Shown: positions 14,452 to 21,652 of the stretch, one piece after another
Numbering within the stretch: the stretch's first letter is position 1
Layout: the number at the start of each line of letters is the position of its first letter
Origin: Pseudomonas sp. UBA5782
GTDB lineage: Bacteria > Pseudomonadota > Gammaproteobacteria > Pseudomonadales > Pseudomonadaceae
NCBI GenBank assembly: GCA_002418465.1
Contig: DIEE01000026.1
Coordinates: 3,405-38,075, forward strand
Reading direction: 5' to 3'
DNA: 34,671 nt
Notes under the pieces: generated by a model
The model's input: the letters and a program-made list of their open reading frames with translations, nothing else
What the model was told of the DNA's origin: nothing
The model's database searches: none
Translations under genes and position numbers: made by a program

Positions 14452-16614
14452 ATGCAGCGTCCCGATTTCGAGAGCCTGTTCAGGCTCTCGCCCAATGCCT
14501 ATCTGCTGTTGAGCCCAGAGCTGGTCATCGTCGATGCCAACCAGGCCTACCTGCGCGCAACCGGGCGCAGTCTCGACGAACTGCTCGGCCGGCGCATCGA
14601 CGAAGCGTTTCCGCCCGACCCGCTGCAGCCGGCCAATACCGCCATCGCCGAGCTGCTGGCCTCGTTCCAGCGTGTGCTCGGCCGCAAGACGCTGGATACC
14701 CTGCCGCTGATCCGTTACGCCATCGAGCGCGAGGGCGCCGGCGGCATGCGTTTCGAGGAGCGCTTCTGGAGCGCCACGCACACGCCGATCCTCGATCAGG
14801 CTGGCGAGGTGCAGATGATTCTGCAGCACACCGTGGACGTCACCGACCTGCAGGCGATGAAGCAGGCGCTGCACGAGGCGACCAGCGGCGCGCAGCCGCA
14901 GGCACAGCGCGAGGAAGGCGTGTTGTCGCGCGCGCGGGCGATGCAGGCCGAGGGCTACCAACTGCGCCAGCTGTTCGAACAGGCGCCGGGGTTCATCTGC
15001 TTCCTGCGTAGCGAAGAGCATGTCTTCGAGCTGACCAACCCGGCCTACGAGCGCCTGGTCGGTACACGCGCGCTGCTCGGCAAGCCGGTGCGCGAGGCGC
15101 TTCCCGAGCTGGATCGGCAGGGCTTCTACGAACTGCTCGACGAGGTCTATCGCAGCGGCCAGCCGTACATCGGCCGGAAAAGCCGCATTCATCTGCAGCG
15201 CCAGCCGGGTCTGCTGGAGGAACTGTACGTCGATTTCATCTACCAGCCGATCACCGAGGCCGATGGCTCGGTGTCCGGGATTTTCGTCCAGGGCAACGAC
15301 GTCAGCGAGCAGAAGAAGGTCGAGGACGAACTGGCCGGCTATCGCCAGCACCTCGAAGAGCTGGTGGCGGCGCGCACTGCGGAGCTGGAAAAGAGCGAGG
15401 CGGAGCGCCGGCAGACCGAGGAAGAACTGCTGCAGGTGCGCAAGCTGGAGGCGATCGGCCAACTGACCGGCGGCGTCGCCCACGACTTCAACAACGTGCT
15501 GCAGGTCATCGGCGGTAACCTCCAGCTGCTGCGTCGCTCGCTGGGCGGCGACGCGGTGAACGGGCGCCGTCTGGAGGCGGCGATCACCGGAGTTGAGAAG
15601 GGCGCGCGGCTGGCTTCGCAGCTGCTTGCCTTTGCCCGTCGACAGCCGCTGATGCCCAGGGCGCTGGACGTCGGCGAGCTGCTGCTGAACATGAACGAGC
15701 TGCTGCAGCGCTCGCTGGGCAATCGCACCCGTATCGAGCTGGAGGTCGATGAGCAGCTCTGGCCGACCTTCGCCGACGTCGGCAACCTGGAGACGGTGCT
15801 GCTGAATCTGGTGATCAATGCGCGCGACGCGATGCAGAGCGGCGGCGTCCTGCGCCTGCAAGTGCGCAACGTGACCCTCGACCAGCGTTATGCGGACAGC
15901 CACGGCGACGTGCTTAGCGGCGATTACGTGCAGCTCAGCGTGATCGACGAGGGCAGCGGCATGAGCCCGGAGGTACTCGAGCGCGCCTTCGAGCCGTTCT
16001 TCACCACCAAGGCCAACCGCGGCGGCAGTGGGCTCGGTCTGAGCATGGTCTACGGCTTCGTCAAGCAGAGCGGTGGCCACATCACCCTGGCCAGCGAGGA
16101 GGCCAGTGGCACCGCCGTGGTGATCTACCTGCCGCGCTGCACCGACGGCGCCGCGCCGGCCGATGGCGAAGTGCAGATCGCACTGCCGGCGAGCGAGGCG
16201 GCGGCAGTCGCTGCGTCCGCGCCAACCGTCGCCGAGGCGGTGGTCGAGGAAGCGCCGCTGGCGTCGGGCTTGCGCATTCTCTTCGTCGAGGACGATTTCA
16301 CCCTGCGCATGCTTACTGGCGAGGTGATCGAGGAACTCGGTCATCGGGTGCACGCCTGCGAGTCGGCCGAAGAAGCATTGCAGGTGCTGCAGGGCGAGCG
16401 CTTCGACGTGCTGCTCACCGATATCGGCCTGGGCGGCATGTCCGGGCTGGAGTTGTTGCGCGCAGTCGCGCCGCAGCATCCGCAGCTCAAGCTGGTGATC
16501 GCCTCTGGCTATCCGGTGGACGCGCAGCAGGAGGGGTTGCCGAGCGCCCAGGTGCTGCTCAAGCCCTACGATCTGCAGCAGGTGCGCGAGCTGCTGGTGG
16601 CGCTGGCGAACTAG
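14452..16614 (+). CDS. Hybrid sensor histidine kinase with two PAS-like domains and a receiver
   Basis: This is a predicted soluble hybrid kinase of 720 aa. PAS-like domain 1 covers about residues 7-135 (SPNAYLLLSPELVIVDANQA) and PAS-like domain 2 about 165-300 (FEQAPGFICFLRSEEHVFEL). A coiled coil follows (about 300-335), then HisKA with the phospho-acceptor motif GGVAHDFNN (His344). The HATPase domain has NLVINARDAM, DEGSGM and GGSGLGLSM. An Ala-rich linker leads to a C-terminal receiver with acidic pocket EDD, phospho-acceptor Asp657 (LLTDIGLGGMSG) and Lys704. No transmembrane helix or LOV cysteine motif is seen. GGAGG precedes the ATG. No response regulator neighbours it, so its output must be encoded elsewhere. 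Confidence 0.93.
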   Translation: MQRPDFESLFRLSPNAYLLLSPELVIVDANQAYLRATGRSLDELLGRRIDEAFPPDPLQPANTAIAELLASFQRVLGRKTLDTLPLIRYAIEREGAGGMRFEERFWSATHTPILDQAGEVQMILQHTVDVTDLQAMKQALHEATSGAQPQAQREEGVLSRARAMQAEGYQLRQLFEQAPGFICFLRSEEHVFELTNPAYERLVGTRALLGKPVREALPELDRQGFYELLDEVYRSGQPYIGRKSRIHLQRQPGLLEELYVDFIYQPITEADGSVSGIFVQGNDVSEQKKVEDELAGYRQHLEELVAARTAELEKSEAERRQTEEELLQVRKLEAIGQLTGGVAHDFNNVLQVIGGNLQLLRRSLGGDAVNGRRLEAAITGVEKGARLASQLLAFARRQPLMPRALDVGELLLNMNELLQRSLGNRTRIELEVDEQLWPTFADVGNLETVLLNLVINARDAMQSGGVLRLQVRNVTLDQRYADSHGDVLSGDYVQLSVIDEGSGMSPEVLERAFEPFFTTKANRGGSGLGLSMVYGFVKQSGGHITLASEEASGTAVVIYLPRCTDGAAPADGEVQIALPASEAAAVAASAPTVAEAVVEEAPLASGLRILFVEDDFTLRMLTGEVIEELGHRVHACESAEEALQVLQGERFDVLLTDIGLGGMSGLELLRAVAPQHPQLKLVIASGYPVDAQQEGLPSAQVLLKPYDLQQVRELLVALAN

Positions 16615-16659
16615 CCGCTCCGGCGCGCGGGCGGCTGGTTAAATATTCGCCAGTTCGCC

Positions 16660-16688
16660 TTGCGCGGCCCATCACCCTTCACTAGAAT
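16660..16688 (+). promoter_or_regulatory. Sigma-70 promoter of the rpsF operon
   Basis: TTGCGC (16660-16665), a 17-nt spacer and TAGAAT (16683-16688) are followed by a GC-rich discriminator GGCGCC, as expected for a ribosomal protein operon. The leader to rpsF would be about 110 nt. Confidence 0.65.
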
Positions 16689-16694
16689 GGCGCC

Positions 16695-16786
16695 CCTTGC
16701 CGAGTTGGCAGGCGTTCGCGCGCCTCTCTCTGGGCAAGGTCAAACGAGAAATTTCACTCCTTGCCTGACCGGTTCTCCCGGCAGGC
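16695..16786 (+). promoter_or_regulatory. Structured rpsF leader (candidate autoregulatory S6:S18 site)
   Basis: Two hairpins lie between the promoter and rpsF. The first has outer arms CCTTGCC (16695-16701) and GGCAAGG (16733-16739) with an inner AGGCG / CGCCT stem. The second has GCCTG (16763-16767) and CAGGC (16782-16786) with an inner CCGG / CCGG stem and one bulged A. An S6:S18-binding leader is known upstream of rpsF in many bacteria and features CCG-containing loops. Assignment to that motif is tentative. Confidence 0.45.
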
Positions 16787-16807
16787 TACAACCCGTAAGG
16801 AGCATTC

Positions 16808-17215
16808 ATGCGTCATTACGAAATCATCTTCCTGGTCCACCCGGATCAGAGCGAGCAGGTCGGCGGCATGGTCGAGCGCTACACCAAGCTCATCGAAGAA
16901 GACGGCGGCAAGATCCACCGTCTGGAAGATTGGGGCCGTCGTCAGCTGGCTTATGCCATCAACAACGTGCACAAAGCGCACTACATCATGCTCAACGTAG
17001 AGTGCAGCGGCAAAGCCCTGTCCGAGCTGGAAGACAACTTCCGCTACAACGATGCCGTGATCCGTAACCTGGTCATCCGTCGCGACGAAGCCGTTACCGG
17101 CCAGTCCGAGATGCTCAAGGCCGAAGAGAACCGCAGCGAGCGCCGTGAGCGCCGCGATCGCGTTGAAAGCCCTGACGGCGCCGATGGCGACGACAGCGAC
17201 AACGCTGACGAGTAA
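16808..17215 (+). CDS. rpsF: 30S ribosomal protein S6
   Basis: S6 binds the central domain of 16S rRNA together with S18. The 135-aa protein starts MRHYEIIFLVHPDQSEQV and contains the family features RLEDWGRRQLAYAINNVHKAHY and FRYNDAVIRNLVIRRDEAVT. A charged, acidic C-terminal extension (ERRERRDRVESPDGADGDD) follows. Its ATG is preceded by TAAGGAG. The gene opens the operon rpsF-rpsR-DUF2232-rplI. The E. coli priB gene, found there between rpsF and rpsR, is absent: only 28 nt separate the two genes here. Confidence 0.98.
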   Translation: MRHYEIIFLVHPDQSEQVGGMVERYTKLIEEDGGKIHRLEDWGRRQLAYAINNVHKAHYIMLNVECSGKALSELEDNFRYNDAVIRNLVIRRDEAVTGQSEMLKAEENRSERRERRDRVESPDGADGDDSDNADE

Positions 17216-17243
17216 TCACCGGATCTATTGAGGAGCCACTTTC

Positions 17244-17474
17244 ATGGCACGTTTCTTCCGTCGTCGTAAATTCTGCCGTTTCACCGCTGAAGGCGTTAAA
17301 GAGATCGATTTCAAGGATCTCAACACCCTGAAAGCCTACGTTTCTGAAACCGGCAAGATCGTTCCTAGCCGTATCACCGGCACCAAGGCCAAGTATCAGC
17401 GTCAGCTGGCTACCGCTATCAAGCGCGCTCGCTACCTGGCCCTGCTGCCCTACACCGACAGCCACGGCCGTTGA
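17244..17474 (+). CDS. rpsR: 30S ribosomal protein S18
   Basis: S18 is a small basic protein that pairs with S6 on the 30S platform. The 76-aa sequence begins MARFFRRRKFCRFTAEGVKE and contains the signature region YVSETGKIVPSRITGTKAKYQ followed by RQLATAIKRARYLALLPY, full-length for the family. GAGGAG precedes the ATG. It lies 28 nt after rpsF and 39 nt before the membrane protein gene. Confidence 0.98.
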   Translation: MARFFRRRKFCRFTAEGVKEIDFKDLNTLKAYVSETGKIVPSRITGTKAKYQRQLATAIKRARYLALLPYTDSHGR

Positions 17475-17513
17475 GACGGGCAGTCGACGCAAGCAAGGGA
17501 TAGATGAGTAGGC

Positions 17514-18407
17514 ATGCGCGCATTCGCTGATTTCGTCATGCGCGGCCGCATGCAGGCCACCCTGGTGGTGGTCGGGGCCGCGGCTTTGCCGCTGTTGTTC
17601 TGGCTGAGTGCAGCCGCGGGCAGTCTGGTACTGCTGCGGCGCGGGTTGAGCGATGCCCTTGGCATCGTCGCCTGGGCACTGTTGCCGGCGCTGGTCTGGT
17701 GGTACTTCGGCGAGCCGCGCACCCTGATGGTGTTGCTCGGTTCGCTGGGGCTGGCACTGGTGCTGCGTGGCGCTGTTTCGTGGACGCGAGTGTTGCTGGT
17801 CAGCGTGCCGCTGGGCGTGATTTACGGCCTGGTTCTGGGTGCGGTTTTCGACGAGCCGATCGCGGCCATGGCGGGTGAGCTGCAGAAGCTCATGCCGCAG
17901 GTGCTCGATGGTGTCTACCAGCAGATGTCGGCAGACGAGCGAGTACGCCTGGAGAGCCTTCTGGCGCCAGTGCTGACCGGGTTGATGGCTGCGTTGTTGC
18001 AGGCCCTCAGCCTGCTCAGCCTGATGCTCGGGCGTTACTGGCAGGCGGCGCTGTACAACCCGGGTGGTTTCGGTGGCGAGTTTCGCGCGCTGAGGCTACC
18101 GGTACCGGCCACGCTGGTGCTGATCGCCGGCATGCTGCTGGGGCCCAATCTGGGGCCGCAGATGGCGATGCTGACGCCGCTGTGCAGTGTGCCGCTGGTG
18201 TTCGCCGGGGTCGGCCTGATGCACGGCCTGGTGGCTGGCGGGACGTTGAGCCGGTTCTGGCTGGTTGGCCTGTACATAACGCTGCTGGTGTTCATGCAGC
18301 TGATCTATCCGTTGCTGGTGGTCCTGGCCATCGTCGACAGCTTGTTTGATTTTCGCGGACGTACGGGGCGCAAGAGCGGCCCGGATTCCGCGGACGGTGA
18401 AGGTTAA
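17514..18407 (+). CDS. DUF2232-type multispanning membrane protein
   Basis: This 297-aa hydrophobic protein of unknown function is embedded in a ribosomal protein operon. I see about seven or eight membrane segments, for example residues 16-40 (LVVVGAAALPLLFWLSAAAG), 46-63, 70-84, 92-112, 158-178, 200-215, 225-245 and 250-277. A loop at about 117-155 has an amphipathic helix. The C-terminus is short, charged and cytoplasmic. Membrane proteins of this length between rpsR and rplI are conserved in Pseudomonas and relatives, and assignment to the DUF2232 family is from memory of that context and the hydropathy pattern. The ATG at 17514 has only a weak Shine-Dalgarno (GATGAG). Confidence 0.8.
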   Translation: MRAFADFVMRGRMQATLVVVGAAALPLLFWLSAAAGSLVLLRRGLSDALGIVAWALLPALVWWYFGEPRTLMVLLGSLGLALVLRGAVSWTRVLLVSVPLGVIYGLVLGAVFDEPIAAMAGELQKLMPQVLDGVYQQMSADERVRLESLLAPVLTGLMAALLQALSLLSLMLGRYWQAALYNPGGFGGEFRALRLPVPATLVLIAGMLLGPNLGPQMAMLTPLCSVPLVFAGVGLMHGLVAGGTLSRFWLVGLYITLLVFMQLIYPLLVVLAIVDSLFDFRGRTGRKSGPDSADGEG

Positions 18408-18429
18408 AAGTTCAAGAGGTAAGACCCAA

Positions 18430-18876
18430 ATGGAAATCATCCTGCTGGAAAAAATCGCCAACCTGGGCAACCTGGGCGACAAGGTGAACGTCAAAGCCGG
18501 TTACGGTCGCAACTACCTGCTGCCGCAAGGCAAGGCTACTGCTGCTACCGCCGCCAACGTCGCTGCGTTCGAAGAGCGCCGCGCCGAGCTGGAAAAAGCT
18601 GCTGCCGACCGTAAGGCTTCCGCCGAAACGCGCGCTGCTCAGCTGGCCGAGCTGGAAGTCACCATCACCGCTACCGCGGGCGATGAGGGCAAACTGTTCG
18701 GTTCCATCGGTACCCACGACATCGCCGACGCACTGACCGCCTCCGGCGTCGAAGTGGCGAAGAGCGAAGTCCGTCTGCCGAACGGCACCATCCGTCAGGT
18801 CGGTGAATACGACGTAGCCGTGCACCTGCACAGCGACGTCGAAGCCACCGTCAAACTGATCGTGGTGGCCGCCTAA
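18430..18876 (+). CDS. rplI: 50S ribosomal protein L9
   Basis: L9 binds 23S rRNA domain V near the L1 stalk and influences reading-frame fidelity. The 148-aa protein begins MEIILLEKIANLGNLGDKVNVK, with the rRNA-binding N-domain and its GYGRNYLLPQGKA motif. A long connecting helix (about 41-74) and a C-terminal domain with GKLFGSIGTHDIADAL follow. An in-frame start at 18346 inside DUF2232 is rejected because AGAGGT precedes 18430 and the N-terminus matches the family. The gene closes the operon and is followed by a strong terminator. Confidence 0.98.
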   Translation: MEIILLEKIANLGNLGDKVNVKAGYGRNYLLPQGKATAATAANVAAFEERRAELEKAAADRKASAETRAAQLAELEVTITATAGDEGKLFGSIGTHDIADALTASGVEVAKSEVRLPNGTIRQVGEYDVAVHLHSDVEATVKLIVVAA

Positions 18877-18920
18877 GTTCAGGCGACCGCGGACCTTGCA
18901 CTCACCTGCAGGTCTGCTGA

Positions 18921-18966
18921 CAATCGGGCACGACATTGCGCAAGCGATGCCGTGCCCGTTGTTTTT
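18921..18966 (+). terminator. Terminator after rplI with GCAA tetraloop
   Basis: The lower stem CGGGCACG (18925-18932) / CGTGCCCG (18951-18958) is stacked on an upper stem CATTGC / GCGATG capped by a GCAA (GNRA) tetraloop. TTGTTTTT follows. It ends the ribosomal protein operon and separates it from dnaB. Confidence 0.9.
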
Positions 18967-19062
18967 CAGGCGTGCGTAACGCCGTATCCTGTCCGGAATT
19001 TCCCGCGTGGTCGTCGACCGCGCCGCTAATCCATCGCTCGTCTCGAATCGCCGCCGACTCCT

Positions 19063-20457
19063 ATGAACGACATCAGCATCCCTCAGCAGTACGACCTGGA
19101 AACCGCCGCGCTCAAGGTGCCGCCGCATTCCATCGAGGCCGAACAGGCCGTGCTTGGCGGGTTGATGCTGGACAACAACGCCTGGGAGCGGGTGCTCGAT
19201 CAGGTTTCCGACGGCGATTTCTACCGCCACGACCACCGGCTGATCTTCCGCGCGATCTTCAAGCTGGCCGAGCGCAACTCGCCGTTCGATGTGGTCACCC
19301 TGTCCGAGCAGCTGGACAAGGAAGGCCAGCTCAGCCAGGTCGGCGGCCTGGCCTACCTCGGCGAGCTGGCGAAGAACACGCCCTCGGTGGCCAACATCAA
19401 GGCCTACGCGCAGATCATTCGCGAGCGCGCCACGCTGCGCCAGTTGATCGGCATCAGCTCGGAAATCGCCGACAGCGCCTACGCGCCCCAGGGGCGTACC
19501 GGCGCGGAAATCCTCGATGAGGCCGAGCGCCTGATCTTCCAGATTGCCGAGGCGCGGCCGAAGACCGGCGGCCCGGTCGGCATCAACGACATCCTGGTCA
19601 AGGCCATCGACCGCATCGACGAGCTGTTCAACAACGGCGACGCGATCACCGGGCTGTCCACCGGCTTCAACGAGTTGGACAACCTCACCAGCGGCCTGCA
19701 GCCTGCGGACATGGTCATCGTTGCGGGGCGCCCGTCGATGGGCAAGACCACCTTCGCCATGAACCTGGTGGAGAACGCACTGATGCGCAGCGACAAGGCG
19801 ATCCTGGTGTATTCCCTGGAGATGCCTTCCGAATCCATCGTCATTCGTATGCTCGCCTCGCTCGGTCGCATCGACCAGACCAAGGTGCGTGCCGGCCGCC
19901 TGGACGACGACGACTGGCCGCGGCTGACCTCGGCGGTCAACCTGCTCAACGACCGCAAGCTGTTCATCGACGACACCGCCGGCATCAGCCCGTCGGAGAT
20001 GCGTGCGCGCACCCGGCGTCTGGCCCGCGAGCACGGCGAGATCGGCCTGATCATGGTCGACTACCTGCAGCTGATGCAGATTCCGGGCTCCAGCGGCGAC
20101 AGCCGGGTCAACGAGATTTCCGAGATCTCGCGCTCGTTGAAGGCCCTGGCCAAGGAATTCAACTGCCCGGTGATCGCGCTGTCGCAGCTCAACCGCGGCC
20201 TGGAGCAGCGCCCGAACAAGCGCCCGATCAACTCCGACCTGCGCGAATCCGGGGCAATCGAGCAGGACGCCGATATCATTCTGTTCGTCTACCGGGACGA
20301 GGTCTACCACCCGGAAACCGAGTTCAAGGGTGTCGCCGAAATCATCATCGGCAAGCAGCGTAACGGTCCGCTGGGCACCGCTCGCCTGGCCTTCCTCGGC
20401 AAGTACTCGCGCTTCGAGAACCTCGCGCCGGGCAGCTACCAGTTCGACGACGAGTAA
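19063..20457 (+). CDS. dnaB: Replicative DNA helicase DnaB
   Basis: DnaB is the hexameric 5'-3' helicase of the replication fork and contacts DnaG primase through its N-terminal domain. The 464-aa protein has the N-terminal domain (PPHSIEAEQAVLGGLMLDNNAWE onward) and a linker at about 155-185. The RecA-like C-domain carries Walker A GRPSMGKTT (222-230, Lys228), Walker B LIMVDYLQLM (Asp333), and the DnaB motifs SQLNRGLEQRPNKRP and GQxxD-like ESGAIEQDADIILFVYRDE. No intein is present. The ATG lacks a good Shine-Dalgarno, but the N-terminus MNDISIPQQYDLETAALKVP fits Pseudomonas DnaB. No strong promoter was recognised in the 186-nt gap upstream. Confidence 0.98.
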   Translation: MNDISIPQQYDLETAALKVPPHSIEAEQAVLGGLMLDNNAWERVLDQVSDGDFYRHDHRLIFRAIFKLAERNSPFDVVTLSEQLDKEGQLSQVGGLAYLGELAKNTPSVANIKAYAQIIRERATLRQLIGISSEIADSAYAPQGRTGAEILDEAERLIFQIAEARPKTGGPVGINDILVKAIDRIDELFNNGDAITGLSTGFNELDNLTSGLQPADMVIVAGRPSMGKTTFAMNLVENALMRSDKAILVYSLEMPSESIVIRMLASLGRIDQTKVRAGRLDDDDWPRLTSAVNLLNDRKLFIDDTAGISPSEMRARTRRLAREHGEIGLIMVDYLQLMQIPGSSGDSRVNEISEISRSLKALAKEFNCPVIALSQLNRGLEQRPNKRPINSDLRESGAIEQDADIILFVYRDEVYHPETEFKGVAEIIIGKQRNGPLGTARLAFLGKYSRFENLAPGSYQFDDE

Positions 20458-20575
20458 GCCCCGCATCCTTGGGCGCGCGCCTGAGGATCACCCGCCTGAG
20501 TCGCGCCGCCGGTCAATGAAAACCCTCGCCGTGGCGTTACCATGGCGCTCCCGTTTTCCCTGCAGGATTTCCCCC

Positions 20576-21652
20576 ATGCGTCCCCTGTTCGCCCAGATCG
20601 ACCTGGCCGCCGTTCGGCACAACCATGCCTTCGCCAAGCGCTGCGCGCCCGGGCGCCAGGTGTTCGCGGTGGTCAAGGCGAATGCCTACGGGCACGGCGT
20701 GCGCGAGGTGGTCACGGCGCTGCATGACGAGGCCGAAGGTTTCGCCGTGGCCAGCCTGGAGGAGGGCGCCGAGGTGCGCGCGATGCACGATGACGCGCGC
20801 ATCCTGCTGCTGGAAGGCTGCTTCGAGGCCAGCGAATACGCCATCGCCGCGCGGCTGCGCATCGACGTGGTGGTGCAGGGCGTCGAACAGGCCGAGGCGC
20901 TGCTCGCCAGCAGCCTGCCGGCGCCGCTCAACGTCTGGCTGAAGCTGGATTCCGGAATGCACCGCCTGGGCTTCGACGCTACCGCATTGCGCACCTGGCA
21001 TTCGCGCCTGGCCGGCGCGGCGCAGGTCGCCGAGCTGAATCTGATGAGCCACTTCGCCTGTTCCGACGAGCGCAACCATCCGCTCACCGAGGCACAACTG
21101 GAGCAGTTCCTCGGTCTGCTCGACCTGGATTTCGCCCAGCGCAGCCTGGCCAATTCGGCGGCAGTGCTGACCCTGCCTGCCGCGCACATGGACTGGATAC
21201 GCCCGGGGATCATGCTCTACGGTGCCACGCCGTTCGCCGAACTCTCCGCCGCCGAGCTGGGGCTCAAGCCGGCGATGAGCCTGAACGCGCAACTGATCTC
21301 GGTGCGCGACGTGGCGACGGGCGAAAGCGTCGGTTACGGCGCCGGCTGGGTGGCGTCGCGGCCCTCGCGCATCGGTACGGTGAGCTGCGGCTACGCCGAT
21401 GGCTACCCGCGCAACGCGCCGGCCGGAACGCCGGTGATGGTCCGCGGCCAGCGCGTGCCGCTGGCCGGGCGGGTGTGCATGGACCTGCTGATGATCGACC
21501 TGAGCGAGCTGCCCGAGGCCGGCGTCGGCGACGTCGTCGAGCTGTGGGGCGCGCAACTGCCGGTCGACGAGATCGCCATGGCCTGCGGCACGGTAGGCTA
21601 CGAGCTGCTGACCAAGGTCACCGCCCGCGTGCCGCGCCGCTACCGCTCCTAG
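20576..21652 (+). CDS. alr: Alanine racemase (biosynthetic type)
   Basis: Alr is a PLP enzyme that converts L-alanine to D-alanine for peptidoglycan. The 358-aa protein has the PLP lysine in VVKANAYGHG (Lys34) and the catalytic tyrosine in GYGAGW (Tyr254). The barrel motifs KLDSGMHRLGF and RPGIMLYGATP are present, as is the C-terminal beta-domain motif GRVCMDLLMIDLSEL. ATG 20576 with GCAGGA upstream gives the family N-terminus MRPLFAQIDLAAVRHN; longer in-frame starts are rejected. Position after dnaB is typical of Pseudomonas. Its TAG overlaps the stop of the convergent diguanylate cyclase gene. Confidence 0.97.
   Translation: MRPLFAQIDLAAVRHNHAFAKRCAPGRQVFAVVKANAYGHGVREVVTALHDEAEGFAVASLEEGAEVRAMHDDARILLLEGCFEASEYAIAARLRIDVVVQGVEQAEALLASSLPAPLNVWLKLDSGMHRLGFDATALRTWHSRLAGAAQVAELNLMSHFACSDERNHPLTEAQLEQFLGLLDLDFAQRSLANSAAVLTLPAAHMDWIRPGIMLYGATPFAELSAAELGLKPAMSLNAQLISVRDVATGESVGYGAGWVASRPSRIGTVSCGYADGYPRNAPAGTPVMVRGQRVPLAGRVCMDLLMIDLSELPEAGVGDVVELWGAQLPVDEIAMACGTVGYELLTKVTARVPRRYRS

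Noticed and set aside
18412..20466. A 684-codon minus-strand open frame spanning rplI and dnaB
   Set aside because: It runs opposite two unmistakable genes and through a terminator, and is explained by codon composition.
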